From: Rhizobium sp. L43
GTDB lineage: Bacteria > Pseudomonadota > Alphaproteobacteria > Rhizobiales > Rhizobiaceae
Assembly: GCF_002531725.1 (NCBI RefSeq)
Contig: NZ_NWSQ01000001.1
Coordinates: 186,001-250,000, forward strand
DNA: 64,000 bases
Direction of reading: 5' to 3'
How positions within the stretch are numbered: the stretch's first letter is position 1; each line of letters begins with the position of its first letter. Under the pieces are notes generated by a model. That model searched no databases and was not told the DNA's origin. It saw only the letters and a list, made by a program, of their open reading frames with translations. Shown in pieces: positions 56,688 to 64,000 of the stretch. Made by a program: the position numbers and the translations under genes.

Positions 56688-58094
56688 TCAGACCGCCTTG
56701 ACCTGCGGGTAGAAGCGCTCGCCGACACGCTCGGCAGCGGCATAGGCCTGCGAGACGATCTCCGGCACGAGATCGATATCGGGCAGGCTGCCGAGGCCGA
56801 GCGGGCCGACGGCATAGAGCCCGGCGACCGTCGAGCCGTCCTCGAGGAAGGGCTCGCCGCGCGCATTGACCGCGAGCCCGAGCGACAGCTCGTCCGGCAT
56901 GGCAAGACCGGCCGAAAGCAGGCTTTGCATCAGCGGCGCCGAGAGATCCGGCGCCTGACAGCGACAATCGATGATGCGTTCGGCGTGGATGACCTCCTCG
57001 GCGGCGGCACCGGCCGGCGTGAAGAACAGGCCGCTCAGGCCCCGGCGGCCGACCCGGCCGCGGCGCAGCACGGTGCGGCCTTCGGCGAGCTCGCGTTTCA
57101 GCCGCAGGTGCATGGCCTCCGGCAGGCGGTTGCGATGGCTGTCGTAGATTGCGCGGAGGTGCCGGTTGAACTGATGTTTGTCGCGCGCCGGCAGCGAACG
57201 CCACAGCGAGCGGGCGTGTCTGCGCAGGCCGTTCATCACCGATTGCCAGCTTCGGCCCTCGTCCTCCGCCTCGCGACAGGCCTGGCGGATAAAGCGGACG
57301 ATCTCAGGCAGGCTCTCAGGCAGCGCTTCGGCCGGGAAGACCGGATCGGCGGAATTCGGCGTATGGCTCTGGGGCAGGAAGCCGCGCCTGGAGATGATCG
57401 TCACCTGGCCGGCATAGCCGGAATCGCGCAGCTGCAGCAGCTGGTCGACGACGCGGATGCCGCTGCCGAGCAGCACCGCATGCGGCCGCGCGACGAGGCG
57501 CTGGGCCCGGACCGGCGAAGCTTCCGGCTCGCCGGCATCCGGCGCAGTCAGGCCGTAGCCGGTGGCCAGCATCACGGTATCGAACAGCGGATTGGCGGGA
57601 TTGGCGCTTTCGAGCAGGAAGCGGTGGCCGTGGCTCCTGCGGATTGCCACGACCGGATCGTTGCAGACCTGGACGGTGATATCCCGGCGGGCGGCGAGCG
57701 CTTCGGAAAAGCGCTGATAGACATAATCGCTAAAGATCTCCTTCGGCACGAAGATCTGCCGGAAGCCGGGGATGGCGGCCGGCACGGCGGCGCGGAAGGC
57801 GGCGTTGCTGCAGAGCCAGTCGTTGAAATCGTCGTTGTCGCCGAGCGAGACCGAAAGATCGCGCACGCGGGTGTTGAGAATCGTCGAGGCGCGGACCGAG
57901 GCCAGCGCCTGCCCGCCGCTGACCGACGAATTCGGATCGAACAGCTGCAGGTGGAAGGGCGCACGCACCGTCTTCATCAGCGCGATCGCCGTCATCATCC
58001 CGGAAAAGCCGCGCCCGACGATCGCAATGCGCGGTACCGCGGATATCTGCGCCGCCGCATTGGCTCTCGCCGAAAAAAGTCCCTGAACCGTCAT
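56688..58094 (-). CDS. FAD/NAD(P)-dependent oxidoreductase (FAD_NAD_binding_9 type)
   Basis: A 468-residue flavoprotein. RIAIVGRGFSGMMTAIAL (about 22-39) is the FAD GxGxxG loop and AVLLGSGIRVVDQLLQLRD near 205 is the second, NAD(P)-type loop. QALASVRASTILNTRV follows the family pattern. It is cytoplasmic. Proteins of this type lack a named reaction in most genomes. It is probably monocistronic, with 70 bases to the kinase gene on the same strand. Confidence 0.85.
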   Translation of the reverse strand: MTVQGLFSARANAAAQISAVPRIAIVGRGFSGMMTAIALMKTVRAPFHLQLFDPNSSVSGGQALASVRASTILNTRVRDLSVSLGDNDDFNDWLCSNAAFRAAVPAAIPGFRQIFVPKEIFSDYVYQRFSEALAARRDITVQVCNDPVVAIRRSHGHRFLLESANPANPLFDTVMLATGYGLTAPDAGEPEASPVRAQRLVARPHAVLLGSGIRVVDQLLQLRDSGYAGQVTIISRRGFLPQSHTPNSADPVFPAEALPESLPEIVRFIRQACREAEDEGRSWQSVMNGLRRHARSLWRSLPARDKHQFNRHLRAIYDSHRNRLPEAMHLRLKRELAEGRTVLRRGRVGRRGLSGLFFTPAGAAAEEVIHAERIIDCRCQAPDLSAPLMQSLLSAGLAMPDELSLGLAVNARGEPFLEDGSTVAGLYAVGPLGLGSLPDIDLVPEIVSQAYAAAERVGERFYPQVKAV

Positions 58095-58416
58095 CGCAAC
58101 TCCTTTGCGGCTTCATCCGAACCGTGGGTCGATCGAGGTTTCAACGCATAAAACAGCGGGTCACGCGTTGATGAGGTTCATGCGGCCATTCACAAACATC
58201 TGCCGCAGGATCGGGGTCCGTAAAGGCGGCCCCGCATGGGAACTAGGGGAGCGATCACGCTCGTCCATAGTCTATTAAACTAGTCGTGTATGAAAGCGCT
58301 AAAAACCGCAGGTGGCAAGGGGTTTGTTGCAACCGCAGCGTAAACCATTGGAGCAAAACGTATTTTTAACGGGGGCGCGGCTTGCGCCGCTCCCTCAGCG
58401 ACCCGATGGCAGCGCC
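58095..58416. other. Intergenic region without a recognised gene
   Basis: About 320 bases between two minus-strand genes. It has a moderately AT-rich patch near 58260-58300 that may hold the promoter of the FAD oxidoreductase. No repeat or frame with a domain was seen. Confidence 0.5.
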
Positions 58417-59034
58417 TCAGCCGCCTTCGCCGGGATAGTGCTTCGTCTTCAGCAGGCCGGCCAGATGCGCCGTGTTGCGCGCCAGCATGTCGACTGAAGT
58501 CGCCACCACCTTCGGCACCTTGTCGAGATCGACGAAATTGGTGGAACCCATCGCCTCGCCGACCCAATAGGCGACCGCATTGGCAGGAATGGTGAAGCCG
58601 ACATCGTTCAGCGCCTGGAAGAGTTCGGCCGACACATGATGGGCGCCGTCCTCATTGCCGACGACGGCGACGGCCGCGACCCTGCCATAGGAGACCATAC
58701 GGCCCTGATCGTCGGTCTCGTCGAGGAAGGCGTCCATGCGCTCCAGCGCCCGCTTGCAGACACTGGACGGCTGGCCGAGCCAGATCGGCGTCGCCATGAT
58801 GAGGATATCGGCGGCGAGCACCTTCGCGCGGATGCCAGGCCAGTCATCGCCGGCCCCTTCGTCCGATGTGACGCCCGGCTTGACGTTGAAATCGGCAAGG
58901 CGCAGCACTTCGGTCCCGACGTCATAGGCCGACATCGCCTTGTCGATCAGGCGGATCATCCGGTCGGTCGAAGACGCTTCCTTGGCATCGCTGGTTTTCA
59001 GTGTGGCGTTGAGGGCGAGGGCTTTGAGCGGCAT
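58417..59034 (-). CDS. Flavodoxin-like NAD(P)H-dependent oxidoreductase
   Basis: A 205-residue protein of the NADPH-dependent FMN reductase superfamily. The first strand and loop KALALNATLKTSD binds FMN phosphate. ADILIMATPIWLGQPSSVCKRALERMD is the second cofactor loop with the usual PxW pattern, and AAVAVVGNEDGAHH the third. GGAGAG lies before the ATG at 59034. It may reduce quinones or flavins in a stress response; no partner is adjacent. Confidence 0.85.
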   Translation of the reverse strand: MPLKALALNATLKTSDAKEASSTDRMIRLIDKAMSAYDVGTEVLRLADFNVKPGVTSDEGAGDDWPGIRAKVLAADILIMATPIWLGQPSSVCKRALERMDAFLDETDDQGRMVSYGRVAAVAVVGNEDGAHHVSAELFQALNDVGFTIPANAVAYWVGEAMGSTNFVDLDKVPKVVATSVDMLARNTAHLAGLLKTKHYPGEGG

Positions 59035-59276
59035 ATGTCTCTCCGGAAAGGATTGCCCGACAGGAGTGCCGGAGGGGGTTTGCCTGCTGCAACCCACCCG
59101 CGCGCCGATTGTTCCCAGGGGATGCGAGGGGACCTCACGTAAAAATAACCAACTGGTGAATTCTTTACTTGAACCCCCAAATGGAATCGGCAAAAGTGAC
59201 GGTGCAATCAATCCCTTCATGGATTTGCCGTCTTTTCGGGCCAGCGTCCGACCACACATCATTTGGAAAAAATACC

Positions 59277-61130
59277 GTGAGCAGCGATGCGTTAATACGC
59301 GCGACGAAGCCTTCGGCTTCGATGGCGCTTGCAACTGCGGCAGGCTGGGGCCGAGGCCTCTACACATTGGTGCGCATCACCATGATGGCCTTCCGCCACC
59401 CCTGGCAATCCGGCTTTGCGATCGGCGCCACGCTTGTCGCCTCCACCTTCCAGCTGATGATCCCGCGCCTTCTCGGCCAGGCGGTCGACCACACGCAGAT
59501 GGCGATGAGCGGCGGCGCGGCTGGCCAGGCGGCGCAGGACGCGCTTCTGACCACGGCGCTGCTGCTGCTCGGCGCGGCCGTGCTGCGCGGCCTCTTCACC
59601 ATGGTGCAGAACTATTACAGCGAAGCCGTCGGCCATCACATCGGCTACGAGTTGCGACTGGCCTGCTATGAAAAGATCCAGCGGCTCTCTTTCAGCTTTC
59701 ACGACACGGTGCATTCCGGCGACCTGATCACCATCGGCCTGCTCGATCTCGAAGGCGTGCGCATGTATTTTTCCACCGCGCTCGTCCGGATGATTCTGTT
59801 GTCGATCCTGATCGGCATCGGCGCCTATATGCTGCTGTCGACCGATGTCGTGCTCGGCCTTCTCTCGCTCTCCTTCGTGCCCTTCGTCGGCTGGCGCTCC
59901 TCGGTGACGCAGCTCCGGCTGCGCGCCACCTGGCTTGACCTGCAGGAGCGGCTTTCGGTGCTGACCCGCATCATGGAGGAAAATCTCGGCGGTATCCGCG
60001 TCGTGCGCGCCTTTGCCGCACAGGACCACGAAATGTCGAAATTCGAGGCGGCGTCGAAGAATGCGCTGGCGCTCGCGCATCAGCGCGTCGGCATCCGCGT
60101 CGTCAACACCAGCGCCATGACCTTCTCCTTCTTCGCGGCGATGGGCCTGGTGCTCTGGGTCGGCGGCGGCAAGGTGATGTCGGGCGAGATCACCGTCGGC
60201 ACGCTGGCCTCGTTTCTGACCTTCATGACCATCCTGCAGATGCCGGTGCGCCAGCTCGGCCTGATGGTCAATGCCTTTGCCCGCGCCTCCACCTGTGGCT
60301 CGCGCCTCTTTGCCCTGCTCGACCTCGACATATCAATCAAGGATGCGCCGGATGCCAAGGAATTGAAGCTCACCGACGGCGTGCTGCGCTTCGACAATGT
60401 CAGCTTCGCCTATCCGGGTTCGGAAAAGCGCACCGTGCTCCACGATGTCTCCTTCGAGGCGAGCCGCGGCCAGACGATCGGCATCGTCGGCCCTCCGGGC
60501 AGCGGCAAGTCGACCATCGCCCATCTGATCCCGCGCTTCTACGACGTTGCCGGCGGCAAGATCACCATCGACGGCCAGGATATCCGCAAGGCGACGCTGC
60601 AATCGCTGCGCCGGGCGGTGGCCGTCGTGCAGCAGGATTCCTTCCTGTTCACGACGACGATCGAAAACAACATCGCCTATGGCGACCCCTGGGCGAAGGA
60701 AGGCCGCATCGAGCGCGCCAGCGAAAGCGCCCAGCTGCACAATTACGTGCTCGGCCTGCCCATCGGTTACGGCACCGTCGTCGGCGAGCGCGGCGTTTCG
60801 CTGTCCGGCGGCCAGCGGCAGCGTCTTTCGATCGCCCGCGCGCTGATGCTGAAGCCGGCGGTGATGGTGTTCGACGATTCGACGGCGGCGATCGACGCCG
60901 CCACCGAGCAGCGCATCCGCAGCGCCATGCGCCGCTATGCCGCCGACCGCGTCACGATCATCGTCGCCCATCGCCTGAGTTCGCTGATGCATGCCGACCA
61001 GATCCTGTTCGTTGAAGACGGAAGGATCGTCGAACGCGGAACGCATGCGGCGCTGCTGTCGCTCGGCGGGCGCTACAAGGCGCTCTACGATCTTCAGGTG
61101 CGGCCGGGCGACGAAGTGTTGAGCGCATGA
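59277..61130 (+). CDS. ABC exporter subunit with non-canonical Walker B
   Basis: A 617-residue fused permease/ATPase with six membrane segments within about 30-320. Walker A GPPGSGKST, Q-loop VQQDS and signature LSGGQRQR are canonical, but the catalytic carboxylate after Walker B is Asp534 (VFDDST) instead of Glu. This suggests it forms the weak site of a heterodimer with the next gene, which has a complementary defect. The start is GTG 59277 (GGAA upstream); ATG 59181 or 59322 are alternatives. It is 271 bases upstream of its partner. Confidence 0.87.
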   Translation: MSSDALIRATKPSASMALATAAGWGRGLYTLVRITMMAFRHPWQSGFAIGATLVASTFQLMIPRLLGQAVDHTQMAMSGGAAGQAAQDALLTTALLLLGAAVLRGLFTMVQNYYSEAVGHHIGYELRLACYEKIQRLSFSFHDTVHSGDLITIGLLDLEGVRMYFSTALVRMILLSILIGIGAYMLLSTDVVLGLLSLSFVPFVGWRSSVTQLRLRATWLDLQERLSVLTRIMEENLGGIRVVRAFAAQDHEMSKFEAASKNALALAHQRVGIRVVNTSAMTFSFFAAMGLVLWVGGGKVMSGEITVGTLASFLTFMTILQMPVRQLGLMVNAFARASTCGSRLFALLDLDISIKDAPDAKELKLTDGVLRFDNVSFAYPGSEKRTVLHDVSFEASRGQTIGIVGPPGSGKSTIAHLIPRFYDVAGGKITIDGQDIRKATLQSLRRAVAVVQQDSFLFTTTIENNIAYGDPWAKEGRIERASESAQLHNYVLGLPIGYGTVVGERGVSLSGGQRQRLSIARALMLKPAVMVFDDSTAAIDAATEQRIRSAMRRYAADRVTIIVAHRLSSLMHADQILFVEDGRIVERGTHAALLSLGGRYKALYDLQVRPGDEVLSA

Positions 61131-61160
61131 TGATTAGGCGGCGGCGTTTCCCCTTCCTCC

Positions 61161-61295
61161 CTCATTCCTGTGCTCGTCACAGGAATCCAGTGCGCCCAAG
61201 TCCTTGGGCGCGGGAGACTTTTTCAACCGCCGCATTGAGTCATTCACCGCGCCGACGCGCGGTGGCTGGATTCCTGTGACGAGCACAGGAATGAG
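61161..61295. repeat. 30-base inverted repeat pair between ABC exporter genes
   Basis: Arms 61161-61190 and 61266-61295 are perfect reverse complements of 30 bases, starting CTCATTCCTGTGCTCGTCAC. Each arm contains its own smaller hairpin (CTGTGCTCGTCACAG). It resembles the palindromic repeats at 3399, 30001 and 45961 in size and layout but differs in core sequence. It could reduce or stabilise readthrough between the paired exporter genes. Confidence 0.8.
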
Positions 61296-61401
61296 GGGAG
61301 GAGAGGTTACTCCTCGACAACCACTTCGGTGCGGATCGAGGCTATCCGCGGCCAACAGTCGGCTAAATTAGAACAAAAGCCTTGGTACTAAGGAGACGAC
61401 G

Positions 61402-63300
61402 ATGGCCGAGGAACTGGAAACCGAGCGTCCCGACGTTCGCGAGGATGGACGCCGCCCGCCGCGGGCGGTGGTCGGTTCGCATCGCGTCGAGGAGGAGATG
61501 TTCGGCAAGGCCTTCGACGGCAATATCGTCAAGCGCATCTGGGCCTTCGTTCATCCCTATCGCCGCCAGGTCGCCTGGGCTATTGTCGCCGTCCTGACCT
61601 TCACGATGATTCAGCTGCTGATCCCGCTGATCATCCGCTATGCCATCGACCACGGCATGTCGCCGGGCGGCAATCCTTCGGCGCTGATCTGGGCGATCGC
61701 CGCCTTCGCCATTGCCATCCTCATCAACTATGCCGCCAGCTACGCGCAGGAGACGCTGGTCGGTGGCGTGGCGGAAGACGTGCTCTTCGATATCCGCAGG
61801 GCGATGTTTTCGCATCTCCAGCGCGTCTCGCTCTCCTTCATGGACAAGACCGAAGTGGGGCGGCTGATGTCGCGCCTGCAGGGCGACGTCAACTCGATGC
61901 AGGAATTCCTCGAAACCTCGGTGCTGTCAGTCGGCGACATCGTGCTGCTCTTCGGCATCGTCTTCGTGATGCTCTATCTCGATTTCAAGCTGGGGCTGCT
62001 GACGCTCTCGGTGCTGCCGGTGCTCTTCGTCGTCCGGCTGTTCTGGCTGCCGCTCGCCCGCAAATCCTTCATGGCGGCGCATGAGACCAATTCGGTCGCG
62101 AACGGCGCGCTTGCCGAAGCGATCCACGGCGTGCGCGCCATCCAGAGCATGGACCGGCAGGGCGTCAACTTCACCCTCTATGACGACAAGGCGCGTGCCA
62201 ACCTCCTGACCCATCTGACGGCCGCACGTTATGCGCAGGTGATGGTGCCGATCGTCGACAGCCTGACCGGCGTGGCGATGGCGCTCGTCATCGTCGTCGG
62301 CGGCGCCCGTGTGCTCAACCAGGCGCTCGATGTCGGCGTGCTCGTCGCCTTCCTGTTCTACATCCAGCGCTTCTTCGACCCGATCCGTTCGCTGACCCTG
62401 CAATATTCGGTGATGCAGCGCGCCATGGCGTCGGGCCAGCGGCTGACCGAAGTGCTCGACGTGCCTGTCGACATCAAGGACGCGCCCGATGCCACGGCAC
62501 TGTCGCGCGATATGGACGGCTCGGTCGAATTCAAGGACGTCGTCTTCGGCTATAATCCGAAGCATCCGGTGCTGAAGCATGTCAGCTTCAAGGTCAATCC
62601 CGGCGAGACGGTGGCGCTGGTCGGACCGACAGGGTCGGGCAAATCGAGCTGCATGTCGCTGATCCATCGCTTCTACGATGTGCAGCAAGGCCAGGTGCTG
62701 GTCGGCGGCCACGATGTGCGCGATCTGACGCAGGATTCGCTCGGGGCGCAGATCGCCATGGTGCTGCAGGAACCCTTCCTGTTCACCGGCACCGTTTTCG
62801 AAAACATCCGCTACCACAAGGCGGAGGCGACGCGCGAAGAGGTGATCGAGGCGGCGAAGGCGGTCGGCGCGCACGACTTCATCATGCGCCTGGCCGATGG
62901 CTACGACAGCGTTCTCGGCGAGCGCGGCGGCAATCTTTCGCTCGGCCAGCGCCAGCTGTTGAGCTTTGCCCGCGCCCTGGTGGCGGATGCGAAAATCCTC
63001 GTGCTCGACGAGGCGACGGCCAATATCGACAGCTATACCGAGATGCTGATCCAGAAGGCGCTGGTGAAGCTGCTCGAAAACCGCACCGGCCTCGTCATCG
63101 CCCACCGGCTGGCGACGATCCGCGAAGCCGACCGCATCATCGTGCTGCAGAACGGCGAAATCATCGAGAGCGGCAACCACCGGCAATTGATGAAGAACGG
63201 CAAGCTCTATTCCAGACTCTATAATCTCAACTACGCCTCCTTCGACGATATTCCCGAAGACGTGCTGGAAGAGACGACGGCCGCGCAATCGGCGACGTGA
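61402..63300 (+). CDS. ABC exporter subunit with degenerate signature motif
   Basis: A 632-residue fused permease/ATPase. A ~40-residue charged N-terminus leads to six membrane segments (about 55-335). Walker A GPTGSGKSS and Walker B VLDEATANID are canonical, but the signature reads LSLGQ (L514 for the expected Gly). This is the complementary defect to the Asp of the upstream subunit, the pattern of asymmetric heterodimeric exporters. AAGGAGACG precedes the ATG. The substrate is unknown. Confidence 0.9.
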   Translation: MAEELETERPDVREDGRRPPRAVVGSHRVEEEMFGKAFDGNIVKRIWAFVHPYRRQVAWAIVAVLTFTMIQLLIPLIIRYAIDHGMSPGGNPSALIWAIAAFAIAILINYAASYAQETLVGGVAEDVLFDIRRAMFSHLQRVSLSFMDKTEVGRLMSRLQGDVNSMQEFLETSVLSVGDIVLLFGIVFVMLYLDFKLGLLTLSVLPVLFVVRLFWLPLARKSFMAAHETNSVANGALAEAIHGVRAIQSMDRQGVNFTLYDDKARANLLTHLTAARYAQVMVPIVDSLTGVAMALVIVVGGARVLNQALDVGVLVAFLFYIQRFFDPIRSLTLQYSVMQRAMASGQRLTEVLDVPVDIKDAPDATALSRDMDGSVEFKDVVFGYNPKHPVLKHVSFKVNPGETVALVGPTGSGKSSCMSLIHRFYDVQQGQVLVGGHDVRDLTQDSLGAQIAMVLQEPFLFTGTVFENIRYHKAEATREEVIEAAKAVGAHDFIMRLADGYDSVLGERGGNLSLGQRQLLSFARALVADAKILVLDEATANIDSYTEMLIQKALVKLLENRTGLVIAHRLATIREADRIIVLQNGEIIESGNHRQLMKNGKLYSRLYNLNYASFDDIPEDVLEETTAAQSAT

Positions 63301-63404
63301 TAGGCGATGACATGCATTAACGCCTGTTGCAAAGTTTGAACGAACCAACGCGTTGCTGCCGTATTTCCCTTTTATCCGGGTCGAGTGCTATTGAGGAGAA
63401 TGTT

Positions 63405-63722
63405 ATGAAGAGAGCAATTTGCAGCCTGCTGATCGCCACGGCCCTTGTTGGATCGGCCATTCAGCCTGCTGCCGCCCGCGACCACCGTCATCACGATAAC
63501 ACCGGCCGAATCATCGCCGGCGGCGTTGCCGCAGGTGTCGTTGGCGGGCTGATCGGCGGCGCCATCGCCAATGGCGGCGGCCCTCGCTACGTCGAAGAAC
63601 CGCGTTATGTCGATGGTCCCCGTTATGTCGAACCGGCGCCGAGATGCTGGTATGAGGACCGCGATGTCCGCAACCGCTATGACGGCGGCTATCATGCCGA
63701 AACCGTGCGGGTCTGCGAGTAA
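63405..63722 (+). CDS. Small secreted glycine-zipper protein
   Basis: A 105-residue protein with a signal peptide (cleavage near QPAAA-R), a His/Arg-rich segment and a glycine zipper GVAAGVVGGLIGGAIANGGG (about 46-65). A tandem PRYVEEPRYVDGPRYVEP repeat follows, then a Cys-containing end (RCWYEDRDV, VRVCE). TGAGGAG before the ATG fixes the start. It is likely an envelope-associated protein. Function is unknown. Confidence 0.8.
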   Translation: MKRAICSLLIATALVGSAIQPAAARDHRHHDNTGRIIAGGVAAGVVGGLIGGAIANGGGPRYVEEPRYVDGPRYVEPAPRCWYEDRDVRNRYDGGYHAETVRVCE

Positions 63723-63788
63723 TCCCTGAATTGTTGCAGCAGTGGTGATCTGATTATCGCCGCTGATTTCGCCGAAGATTGCCCCTCA

Positions 63789-63826
63789 CACTAACCCTCG
63801 CCCCGTAAACGGGGCGAGGGTTAGTG
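63789..63826. repeat. Perfect 18-base-arm palindrome
   Basis: CACTAACCCTCGCCCCGT and its exact reverse complement are separated by two bases. It lies 67 bases after the glycine-zipper gene and may serve as a terminator, though its GC-rich palindrome with TTAGTG ends is more like a repeat-element end. Confidence 0.75.
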
Positions 63827-64000
63827 CGCTGCGGCTGGTGGGGACGGAGAGGTCGCCGCATGGTCCCTTCGCCCCGCAAGCGGGGGTCCGAAGGACGGGT
63901 CGAGACCCGCGGCTCGACCCCGGTGGGGTGGCGGCAGCCGGATGAGGGGCTGGCCGCCGATCTCCGCCGGGGGTTGCGTCCCGCAGCCTCGGCATTTCTC
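63827..64000. repeat. RIME-like repeat remnant at the window edge
   Basis: GC-rich DNA containing small hairpins (CCCCGCAAGCGGGG) and the block CCGGATGAGGGGC also present in the inverted repeat at 14264-14470. No gene is seen. The element probably continues past the window. Confidence 0.5.

Overview
The window reads as chromosomal or large-replicon DNA from an alphaproteobacterium of the Rhizobiaceae, most likely genus Rhizobium. It is GC-rich, rich in ABC transporters and class III nucleotide cyclases, carries a cyo quinol oxidase operon, and is punctuated by palindromic intergenic repeats of the kind seen in rhizobia. I found no rRNA, tRNA, insertion sequence, prophage or CRISPR array. The genus call is inference from gene content, not from a marker gene.

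Layout. (1) 1-7.8 kb: a quinate/shikimate-type catabolic locus. It has a polar amino-acid-type ABC importer, type II dehydroquinase, a Gfo/Idh/MocA oxidoreductase (cut by the window edge), a divergent two-domain 3-dehydroshikimate dehydratase and two paralogous GntR/FCD regulators. (2) 8.3-16.7 kb: an MBL-fold hydrolase, a GFA protein, a polysaccharide deacetylase/glycosyltransferase pair, a redox-type adenylate cyclase (CyaC-like: diheme membrane anchor plus 2Fe-2S domain plus cyclase) coupled to an FkbM methyltransferase, a repeat block with a broken fkbM copy, and a sensory cyclase. (3) 16.8-23.6 kb, minus strand: a MoxR ATPase/DUF58/SpoIIM-like/RDD/DUF4350/DUF4129-like/DUF805 membrane operon. 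(4) 24.2-31.8 kb: an ABC exporter, a small methyltransferase, a DUF3095 protein that looks like a degenerate cyclase, a YefM-YoeB toxin-antitoxin pair, a UDP-sugar dehydrogenase and another cyclase. (5) 31.9-37.9 kb: a complete peptide-type ABC importer operon.

(6) 38.0-45.1 kb is the most unusual region. Three glycosyltransferases (two GT28/MurG-like flanking one GT4) are followed by a 904-residue ABC-exporter-like protein whose nucleotide-binding motifs are all destroyed and whose ATPase domain carries a ~290-residue insertion repeating the ABC helical-subdomain motif. A stand-alone cyclic-nucleotide-binding protein with an intact binding cassette follows. With three apparently competent cyclases and one degenerate cyclase-like protein within 34 kb upstream, this suggests a cyclic-nucleotide-tuned glycan synthesis or export system, which is inference.

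(7) 45.1-64 kb: a ParE-like toxin with a two-domain antitoxin, a small alpha/beta hydrolase, an MFS symporter, the cyoABCD-surf1 operon with an FNR/FixK-like half-palindrome in the upstream divergent region, an acyltransferase, a PAS-PAS hybrid histidine kinase, a FAD-dependent oxidoreductase, a flavodoxin-like reductase, a heterodimeric ABC exporter pair with one predicted degenerate ATP site, and a small glycine-zipper envelope protein.
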